Origin: Patescibacteria group bacterium
GTDB taxonomy: Bacteria > Patescibacteriota > Minisyncoccia > Moranbacterales > UBA1568
DNA length: 5,012 nucleotides
Direction of reading: 5' to 3'
Assembly: GCA_030917745.1 (NCBI GenBank)
Contig: JAUPUC010000096.1
Coordinates: 1 to 5,012, forward strand
The notes under the pieces are model-generated. The model was given only the letters and a program-made list of their open reading frames with translations. It did not search any database and was not told the origin of the DNA. The stretch's first letter is position 1; every line of letters starts with the position of its first letter. The position numbers were made by a program, and so were the translations under genes. Positions 1 through 5,012 of this stretch are shown piece by piece.

Positions 1-1
1 G

Positions 2-2686
2 GGACTCTCTTTTACGGATGATGTGGTGGGGAATCAGGCGCATTTTACAGTCACCAATTCTGATGGTATGAAACTCGTGGCTTTTGATAAGAACGCAGTC
101 ACTCTCAACGGGGAAAAACACCGATTTGCTAATTTTCCGCTGCACTTTAAGAAAGATGAATCAGTGACGGCGAAAATTAAAATTCAGAATCCCAAAACTG
201 AAGTGGCAGCAGTCTCTTTGATTTGGAAGCATTATGCCTGGGACGCCCTTCGACCAGAAATGTTAGCGGATACCCAGGGTGAGATTATTGAACTTCAGCC
301 GGGAGAAACAAGGACGGTCGAATATACAGCGCAGCCAATCAGTACGGCAGCTGTCTCGTATGTGGTCGTAGAGATGCATGATGGGACATCAAAATCGTTT
401 CTCGGTATTCGTTTCCAGCGGGATGGGGTTCTTGAGACGAACGTGAACTTTCCAGGTGTCACGAGTTATCCGCTTCAGGCCGGAGTAGAAACAGAAATGT
501 TTGCTTGTGTTCATGGGACGAATTTCAGTGAACCGGTTATCAAAGACAATATATTGACTCTCACTTTGCGTGATATGAGTGGAAATGTTATTGATTCGTA
601 TCAATATCAGGGTGATGTGACTGCTAATATGATGGGATTCGCTTATCGTTTTGTTCCGAAAGAGACTTATGCTGATTTTACGCTGACGACTACCCTCGAA
701 CATGACGGGAGGATTATGGAAGATGTGACTCAGACATACCGTTGTCAAGATATTGATCCAAAACTCTGTCCCCAATCAGCTAGCAGTGCCTCTTTGGATA
801 TAACTGAAGGCATAACGAGCTTCACTGGTCTGGTTATTGTTGGAGTGACTGTTTTTTTTGGATTGTTGGTGGTATTTGTGGTGAGTCGTAAGAAGCGTCG
901 TGGTACAATGGCTGTTTTCCTTTTGGTGTTTTTCATGGGGTTGGGTTTTAGTGGAGCTTCAGTAGAAGCCAAGAGTGTGACATGGGGGAATGTGGTCAAT
1001 TGGAGTATGGTCGGTAGTGTTCGGGCGAATATGAGTGTCTTATACAAAGGGGATGTGTACTCCGGTGGCGTGGTTCAGCCTGACGGAACAGCGCTTCCGG
1101 TCGGTGCCGTGTTGAATTTTCGCCAGGGAGCGCAGCTGGATACGGATACCCATTGGTTTGCGACAGGCGGCGGCGGAGCATCGCCTTTTGGAGCTTGGGA
1201 CACACCGGGACCTCGTGGATGCTATAGGACTCTTATCGGGGATGATATCTGCGGTACCCTTCAGGTCAATAGTCCGACTGTCACGATTGCACATGTGGGA
1301 ACAGCTGGCCTTGCGTGTTGGAACGGCGGTTTTGACTGCAATATCACTTCTCCTGGTACAATTGTTTCCTCAATCAACTTTGCTGCTACGACTGCGGTGG
1401 TATCCTTGGATTCCCGTGGTGATACGGCATTCGTCATTCCGGCTCAGTCGATACCGTTTTCTTTGAGTGCGTATGCGGTAAATAACGCGCCGAACGCTCC
1501 GGCTCTCGCCGGTCCGGCTTCCGGCAATCAGAATGCCTCGCTTGCGTTTTCTGCGACTGCGACCGATCCGGATGGAGACAACATCCGTTACCTCTTTGAC
1601 TGGAACAGTGATGGTGTTGGTGATGAATGGAGCGGAGGGGGTAGATGGGTGGCTTCCGGTACTTCACAGAGCCTCGTTCATACATGGATCACTCCCGGAA
1701 CGTATACGTTTCAGGTGAAAACCCAAGATGCGGTAGGGAGTTACTCGGGGTGGACCTCCAAGACAGTGACGATTAATGCATTTGTCAATGGCGCCTGTGG
1801 CGTTGCTTCGACGAGCGTAAGCGGCATTGATCTTTCAACAGCTCCCATAGTAGGTCTTTGTAGTACCGGCACTGCCACAGCTGTCTTAGGAACGGGTCCT
1901 TGGACTTGGAACTGTAACGGTATTGGAGCGGGGAGTACCAATGTTTCGTGCCAGGCCGATCTCTTTATTCCTGCACCGGTTGTTAATCTCTCTATTAGTC
2001 CAGCCAATGTTGATCTTGGCGATTCAGCGACCTTGACTTGGAGTGTTCTCAACCCAGCCGATACTTGTGTTGCTTCTTCTGTTATCTCGGCGAGTTGGAA
2101 TGGTGCGCGGGCTACTTCTGGATCGGAAGTCGTCATCCCTACCGCTTCCGGAAATTATACCCTTACGTGTACCAATACAGCCGAGGGTAAATCAGGGACT
2201 AAGACTGTTGGTATTGTGCTGAATAATAAACTCAAGATTTGTGAGAATAGTTGCGATAGTGCGCTTGATCGAACAGGTCAGACCTTCATTGCGAATCAGG
2301 GACCGGATCGTCATCTGAAAGCGTGTTTTAATCCATACCCGAGCTGTACAAATGTGCTTGGAAATGTTACTCCTCTGGCTTTTTGGAACGACACGAATGT
2401 GCCGAACAATGCCTTTTCTTTCCCAGTCCACGGAGAACTTCGTCCTTTACCCTTCAATAGAACAGAGAATTTCGATGTTTCGTATGGCGGTGTGACGAAG
2501 TCTGCCGTGGTTCAGGTGGCATGTATTCCAAATACTTGTTCCATAGCAGCTGCTAAAGCGGTCACGGATACGTATTGTCCGGAAGTGATACAGGATACGA
2601 GCGTCCCGAGTGGCTGTGATGGTTTGACGTTGGTTTGTCCTGGAACGAGGCATTGCGACTATAATGTGAAAGAAGTGACCCCATAA
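2..2686 (+). CDS. Large exported multi-domain surface protein with Ig/PKD-like modules (5' end outside window)
   Basis: The reading frame is open to the window edge (codons from position 2), so the start and any N-terminal signal peptide lie upstream; the GTG at 23 is only the first possible start inside the window. Residues below count from that GTG. Residues 30-135 and 137-241 look like two beta-sandwich segments (alternating hydrophobic strands; 'LQPGET' turn at 91-96; C162 and C241 may pair). Residues 268-287 form a transmembrane helix followed by a basic tail (SRKKRR). At 296-316 a second hydrophobic, signal-peptide-like stretch ends in SVEA/KS. Residues 318-487 form a Gly-rich region of unknown type. 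Residues 490-584 resemble a PKD/Ig domain (DPDGD 515-519, DWNSDG 526-531, PGTYTF 558-563). Residues 588-645 form a Cys/Trp module (GPWTWNC). Residues 650-733 are Ig-like (C682, C716). Residues 735-887 are Cys-rich and unrecognised. There are 20 cysteines after residue 296, consistent with disulfides outside the cell. The exact role is unknown; adhesion or envelope structure is inference. The gene ends in TAA. Confidence 0.85.
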   Translation, partial: GLSFTDDVVGNQAHFTVTNSDGMKLVAFDKNAVTLNGEKHRFANFPLHFKKDESVTAKIKIQNPKTEVAAVSLIWKHYAWDALRPEMLADTQGEIIELQPGETRTVEYTAQPISTAAVSYVVVEMHDGTSKSFLGIRFQRDGVLETNVNFPGVTSYPLQAGVETEMFACVHGTNFSEPVIKDNILTLTLRDMSGNVIDSYQYQGDVTANMMGFAYRFVPKETYADFTLTTTLEHDGRIMEDVTQTYRCQDIDPKLCPQSASSASLDITEGITSFTGLVIVGVTVFFGLLVVFVVSRKKRRGTMAVFLLVFFMGLGFSGASVEAKSVTWGNVVNWSMVGSVRANMSVLYKGDVYSGGVVQPDGTALPVGAVLNFRQGAQLDTDTHWFATGGGGASPFGAWDTPGPRGCYRTLIGDDICGTLQVNSPTVTIAHVGTAGLACWNGGFDCNITSPGTIVSSINFAATTAVVSLDSRGDTAFVIPAQSIPFSLSAYAVNNAPNAPALAGPASGNQNASLAFSATATDPDGDNIRYLFDWNSDGVGDEWSGGGRWVASGTSQSLVHTWITPGTYTFQVKTQDAVGSYSGWTSKTVTINAFVNGACGVASTSVSGIDLSTAPIVGLCSTGTATAVLGTGPWTWNCNGIGAGSTNVSCQADLFIPAPVVNLSISPANVDLGDSATLTWSVLNPADTCVASSVISASWNGARATSGSEVVIPTASGNYTLTCTNTAEGKSGTKTVGIVLNNKLKICENSCDSALDRTGQTFIANQGPDRHLKACFNPYPSCTNVLGNVTPLAFWNDTNVPNNAFSFPVHGELRPLPFNRTENFDVSYGGVTKSAVVQVACIPNTCSIAAAKAVTDTYCPEVIQDTSVPSGCDGLTLVCPGTRHCDYNVKEVTP
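824..976 (+). other. Internal membrane anchor followed directly by a signal-peptide-like segment
   Basis: This is a sub-feature of the large surface-protein gene. It encodes about 20 uninterrupted hydrophobic residues (268-287), a cytoplasm-type basic cluster (SRKKRR, 288-293), then a hydrophobic core starting at Met296 (MAVFLLVFFMGLGFSG) and a small-residue site (ASVEA, then KS) that resembles a signal peptidase I cleavage site. By the positive-inside rule the N-terminal half would lie outside, the basic loop inside, and the C-terminal half outside again. If the site is cut, one translation product would yield two exported proteins. The first half looks like an ordinary C-terminally anchored protein and the second like an ordinary secreted preprotein, so a gene fusion is a reasonable reading. 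Met296 (ATG at 908) lacks a convincing ribosome binding site. Cleavage is inferred. Confidence 0.6.
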
Positions 2687-2727
2687 CCAAGGAGAAGGAG
2701 ACGGGGGGAACCGCAATATATGATCTT

Positions 2728-2758
2728 GAAAGGAGGGAGTCTATCACTCTCTCCTTTC
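2728..2758 (+). terminator. 13-bp hairpin after the surface-protein gene, possible weak terminator
   Basis: The arms 2728-2740 (GAAAGGAGGGAGT) and 2746-2758 (ACTCTCTCCTTTC) pair over 13 bp with a single G-U wobble, closing a 5-nt loop (CTATC). It begins 41 nt after the TAA of the surface-protein gene and lies just before the nrdR promoter-like sequence, which is where a terminator is expected. The tail after the stem is TGGTACACG, without a U-tract, so intrinsic termination would be weak. A transcript-end stabilising or attenuating hairpin is an alternative. Confidence 0.5.
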
Positions 2759-2783
2759 TGGTACACGCAGAGGCATGTATAAT
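2755..2783 (+). promoter_or_regulatory. Probable sigma-70-type promoter for nrdR-comEC-MBL
   Basis: A perfect TATAAT lies at 2778-2783, preceded by TG (2776-2777), though without the one-base spacing of a classical extended -10. At 17-bp spacing the -35 position (2755-2760, TTTCTG) matches the consensus poorly and overlaps the 3' arm of the hairpin. Transcription would start near 2790, giving a leader of about 55 nt to the nrdR ATG at 2845. No clear NrdR-box palindrome is visible here, so autoregulation by NrdR is not supported by this sequence. Confidence 0.5.
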
Positions 2784-2790
2784 TTCGAGG

Positions 2791-2796
2791 GGAGGT
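2791..2796 (+). promoter_or_regulatory. Shine-Dalgarno-like GGAGGT upstream of an alternative nrdR start
   Basis: GGAGGT lies 3 nt before a GTG (2800) that is in frame with nrdR and would add 15 residues (beginning MVLRIFFARD) ahead of the conserved MWCPYC start. The spacing is short for an efficient site. The ATG at 2845 has only a weak purine run (AAAGAAAAGAG) in front of it but fits the family start exactly. The site therefore leaves the start undecided; I favour 2845 on protein family grounds. Confidence 0.4.
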
Positions 2797-2844
2797 CAGG
2801 TGGTCTTACGGATTTTTTTTGCTAGAGATACTAAAGAAAAGAGT

Positions 2845-3303
2845 ATGTGGTGTCCCTATTGTCATCATGCTGAAACAAGGGTTTTAGATTCCCGTTTAAC
2901 ACAGGAGGGAAAAAGCGTTCGTCGACGTCGTGAATGCGGACAATGTCAAACACGCTTTAGTACATATGAAGAACCGGATTTTTATCGGGTAACCGTGATC
3001 AAAAAAGATGGACACCGAGAAATCTTTGATCGGATGAAACTGCGCATTGGGTTGGAACGTGCTTTTGAAAAACGCCCTCTTGGTGATGAAAAAGTAGCGC
3101 ATGTCCTTCGTGATGTGGAGCGACTGATTCGTGATCGTGGGCTCAAAGATATTACGAGTCGTGAAATTGGTCGTTTGGCTATGGAACAATTGCGCAATGT
3201 CGACGAAGTCGCGTATATCCGTTTTGCGAGTGTGTACAAATCTTTTGGGAGCGCGCAGAGTTTTCGCAAGGCGATTGAGAGTCTCGACGATGAGAAGTCA
3301 TGA
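2845..3303 (+). CDS. nrdR: Transcriptional repressor NrdR (ribonucleotide reductase regulator)
   Basis: NrdR binds DNA boxes upstream of ribonucleotide reductase genes and represses them according to the adenine nucleotide bound to its ATP-cone. From ATG 2845 the protein has 152 residues, usual for the family. Residues 1-43 form the zinc ribbon, with metal ligands C3, C6, C31 and C34, the basic run R26-R29 next to the third Cys, and the TRFSTYEE sequence typical of the family. Residues of about 49-139 form the ATP-cone: KKDGHREIFDR (53-63), EKRPL, and the strongly conserved VDEVAYIRFASVYKSF near its end. All diagnostic residues are present. The start was chosen because NrdR proteins begin M-x-C-P-x-C; an in-frame GTG at 2800 would add 15 residues not expected for the family. 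The stop overlaps the comEC start (ATGA), suggesting translational coupling. No ribonucleotide reductase gene is in the window, so its targets are not visible. Confidence 0.96.
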   Translation: MWCPYCHHAETRVLDSRLTQEGKSVRRRRECGQCQTRFSTYEEPDFYRVTVIKKDGHREIFDRMKLRIGLERAFEKRPLGDEKVAHVLRDVERLIRDRGLKDITSREIGRLAMEQLRNVDEVAYIRFASVYKSFGSAQSFRKAIESLDDEKS

Positions 3304-4772
3304 GACGGTTTGCTCTTTTGATTTCGTCGGGAGCATTTTCTAGTGGAATCGCCTTCGGATCGTTTGCAGGCTGGGATGAGGCTCGAGTCTGGATATTAGT
3401 ATGCACAGGGATAGCCGTGACTCTTTGCCTTGTTTTCAGAAGAGAATCTGTGCTGTTTGTAGTTTGGCTTGGCATGTGCGCTTTCGGAGGAATGTTTTTG
3501 GCTGTTCATGAAGGAGAATATTATCGAGCACTGGAAGAACAGAATAATGTACAAGGTGTTGGAGTCGTGCGTGGTGAGATGTCCATTGGCGCTTTGGATG
3601 CTCGTTTGGTATTGAGCGCCTCTGATTGTGAAGGACACATATGCCCCAAAGAAAATATTCTTTTTCGGACGAGTCAGTATGAGACCTTTACAGATGGAAT
3701 GCGTGTTTATTTTGGTCCATGCAATCTGAAACGCCCCGAGCAATTCGATCCAAATTTTGATTATCCGATGTATCTTGCAAAAGAGGGTATCGGTTTTGTT
3801 GCTACTCGATGTCCTATTACGCGGATACCCACTCGCGGGGATTGGTTTGGTGCCGGACTTCATGCAACGCGAGTATTTATTGCTTCGATGATTGGTAAGT
3901 GGATACCGGAGCCAGAGGCAGGATTGGCTCGGGGCCTCATTCTTGGTGGAAGTGATGAGCTTCCAGAAACACTGGTTCGTGATTTTCGTACGGTTGGTTT
4001 ATCGCACATTGTTGCGGTTTCCGGGTACAATATCTCCGTGCTTGCGGGCGGACTTTTTTTGGTAGGAATTGGATTAGGCTGGTATCGGAAGAGGGCGGTG
4101 TGGATAGCCCTACTTGGTACGGTACTTTTTGTGTTTCTGGTGGGTGCTCCTGCTTCAGCAGTACGAGCAGCATTGGTTGCTCTTGTGGGATTTGGAGCAT
4201 TGTTGGTTTCGCGACCGGTTCCATCCATGTCTATTTTATGTTTTGCCGCGGCACTTATGTTGATGGGAAATCCATTGCTTTTGCGTTATGATATTGGTTT
4301 TCAGCTTTCCTTCTTGGCTACTTTTGCGATTCTTTTTTCTGCTCCATGGAGGAGCCGTTTTCAAAAGTTTCATTGGTTCATCGGTTATTTTATTGAGGCC
4401 TTCCTCATTACATTTTCAGTCTTACTCTTCGTGACTCCGTTGACACTTGTTTATTTTGGAACCCTCTCTCCATATGCGCTTTTCGCAAATGTCATCGCTC
4501 TTCCTCTTGTCCCAATCACCTTTCTTCTTTCTCTTCTGGTGGTGTTGCTTGGATGGATTCCTGGGATCGGGGCGTTGATAGGATGGATTGCCTACGGTAC
4601 TCTTCATGGTCTCATTGTTATCGTGGAAATAATGGCTCGCTTCCCGGGAGCAAATGCTTCATTTTCTAGTGTCCGTTGGTGGATGATTGCTTTGTGGTAC
4701 GGGAACTGTTTTCTCTTTTTGTTGTGGCAGAGAAGGCTTTTGCGGAAATCAGAGGAAACAGAAATGATATGA
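3300..4772 (+). CDS. comEC: ComEC/Rec2-family DNA uptake channel, membrane part only
   Basis: ComEC forms the cytoplasmic-membrane channel through which single-stranded DNA enters during natural transformation. This 490-residue protein has about three N-terminal membrane helices (residues 5-22, 29-46, 50-69), an extracytoplasmic OB-like domain of the DUF4131 type (about 83-175, with FDPNFDYPMYLAKEGI near its end), and the Competence domain (about 206-476). Family signatures are GLARGLILGG (208-217), H236-x-x-AVSG (to 242), GAPASAVRA (282-290) and DIGFQLSF (331-338), followed by several hydrophobic helices to about 476. C110, C115, C141 and C171 lie in the outer domain; C141 and C171 may correspond to the disulfide known in Bacillus subtilis ComEC (inference). 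Unlike canonical ComEC of roughly 700-800 residues, it stops after the last helices (RRLLRKSEETEMI) and lacks the C-terminal metallo-beta-lactamase domain, which is encoded by the next gene. The ATG overlaps the nrdR stop by 4 bp, and the ribosome binding site is weak (GAGAAG), so translation is probably coupled. Confidence 0.93.
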   Translation: MRRFALLISSGAFSSGIAFGSFAGWDEARVWILVCTGIAVTLCLVFRRESVLFVVWLGMCAFGGMFLAVHEGEYYRALEEQNNVQGVGVVRGEMSIGALDARLVLSASDCEGHICPKENILFRTSQYETFTDGMRVYFGPCNLKRPEQFDPNFDYPMYLAKEGIGFVATRCPITRIPTRGDWFGAGLHATRVFIASMIGKWIPEPEAGLARGLILGGSDELPETLVRDFRTVGLSHIVAVSGYNISVLAGGLFLVGIGLGWYRKRAVWIALLGTVLFVFLVGAPASAVRAALVALVGFGALLVSRPVPSMSILCFAAALMLMGNPLLLRYDIGFQLSFLATFAILFSAPWRSRFQKFHWFIGYFIEAFLITFSVLLFVTPLTLVYFGTLSPYALFANVIALPLVPITFLLSLLVVLLGWIPGIGALIGWIAYGTLHGLIVIVEIMARFPGANASFSSVRWWMIALWYGNCFLFLLWQRRLLRKSEETEMI

Positions 4773-4794
4773 TGAAAGTATACTGAGAGCATAT

Positions 4795-5012
4795 ATGCGC
4801 ATTCGTACCTTTGTTACCTTGCTCGTGTTTGGATTCTCGATTGTCGCGGGAATATTTTTGGTGTTCACGGAAAGAACTTTTGCTCCGCTGCGTATTGTTT
4901 TTTTGGACGTTGGTCAAGGCGATGCCATATTGCTGACTCAGGGGCGAACACAGGTGCTTATTGATGGTGGTCGAGATGGAAAGACACTACTGGGCAAGCT
5001 GGGACAGCATAT
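4795..5012 (+). CDS. Stand-alone ComEC-type metallo-beta-lactamase-fold hydrolase (3' end outside window)
   Basis: Only the first 72 codons are present. Residues 1-4 are basic (MRIR) and residues 5-24 are a hydrophobic membrane or signal segment. From 33 the protein reads RIVFLDVGQGDAILL, then VLIDGG (54-59): the first strands of the metallo-beta-lactamase fold exactly as found at the start of the C-terminal domain of ComEC. The zinc-binding HxHxDH motif would lie beyond the window, so catalytic competence cannot be judged. In full-length ComEC this domain is proposed to degrade or process the non-transported strand; here it would do so as a separate, probably membrane-anchored partner (inference). 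The ATG at 4795 is the first usable start after the in-frame TGA at 4765-4767, with a weak GAGAG site 5 nt upstream. The gene follows comEC by 22 nt and is likely co-transcribed with it. Confidence 0.88.
   Translation, partial: MRIRTFVTLLVFGFSIVAGIFLVFTERTFAPLRIVFLDVGQGDAILLTQGRTQVLIDGGRDGKTLLGKLGQH

Noticed and set aside
389..775. Minus-strand open reading frame of 128 codons (and the other minus-strand frames across the window)
   Set aside because: They lie antisense to well-supported + strand genes, show no recognisable motifs, and have compositions expected of reverse-frame shadows.
770..905. LPXTG sortase signal ahead of the internal membrane anchor
   Set aside because: The helix and basic tail fit the layout, but no LPXTG-like motif precedes the helix.
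2743..2759. Resemblance of ATCACTCTCTCCTTTCT to the 3' end of 16S rRNA
   Set aside because: The match is short, carries an insertion, and the upstream sequence is not rRNA; not an rRNA fragment.
2726..2782. Possible 18-codon small ORF from TTG 2726 to TAA 2780-2782
   Set aside because: It has a rare start, no ribosome binding site at proper spacing, and runs through the hairpin; nothing suggests translation.
2845..4772. Recoding of UGA (genetic code 25 as in Gracilibacteria/Absconditabacteria)
   Set aside because: nrdR and comEC both end with TGA at positions that fit the family lengths, and no in-frame TGA occurs inside the genes.
4779..4784. TATACT as a -10 box for a separate MBL promoter
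   Set aside because: No -35-like sequence at 16-18 bp upstream, and the start site would fall almost on the ATG; co-transcription with comEC is simpler.
4764..4786. ATG at 4772 overlapping the comEC stop (TGATG) as start of the MBL gene
   Set aside because: That frame ends after four codons (TGA 4784-4786) and is out of frame with the FLDVGQGD protein, which starts at 4795.

Overview
The window looks like a piece of a Candidate Phyla Radiation (Patescibacteria, Parcubacteria-like) genome. The evidence is indirect. There is a very large exported protein with a low-complexity Cys/Trp module of a type I associate with Parcubacteria surface proteins. The DNA-uptake gene comEC is split into a membrane part and a separate hydrolase part. 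Genes are tightly packed on one strand. UGA is used as a normal stop (two of the three visible genes end in TGA, at family-typical lengths), which argues against the code-25 lineages Gracilibacteria and Absconditabacteria. The phylum call is inference; there is no rRNA or tRNA in the window.

Layout, all on the + strand. (1) Positions 2-2686: the 3' part of a long surface-protein gene whose start lies upstream of the window. It encodes two beta-rich extracellular segments, a transmembrane anchor with a basic tail, then a second signal-peptide-like segment and a second exported, cysteine-rich, Ig/PKD-type region. (2) Positions 2687-2844: a short intergenic region with a 13-bp hairpin, a consensus TATAAT -10 box and a strong Shine-Dalgarno-like sequence. 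(3) Positions 2845-3303: nrdR, the zinc-finger/ATP-cone repressor of ribonucleotide reductase genes. (4) Positions 3300-4772: the membrane channel half of ComEC, overlapping nrdR by 4 bp (ATGA). (5) Positions 4795-5012: the start of a stand-alone metallo-beta-lactamase-fold protein corresponding to the C-terminal domain of canonical ComEC, cut off by the window end.

Functionally, nrdR, comEC and the MBL gene look like one transcription unit linking control of dNTP synthesis with import of external DNA. The upstream surface-protein gene is probably a separate unit, because a hairpin and a promoter-like sequence lie between it and nrdR. The most unusual features are the internal anchor plus signal-peptide junction in the surface protein, with a T8 run inside the anchor codons, and the split ComEC. 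I see no tRNA, rRNA, CRISPR array, insertion sequence or attachment site.
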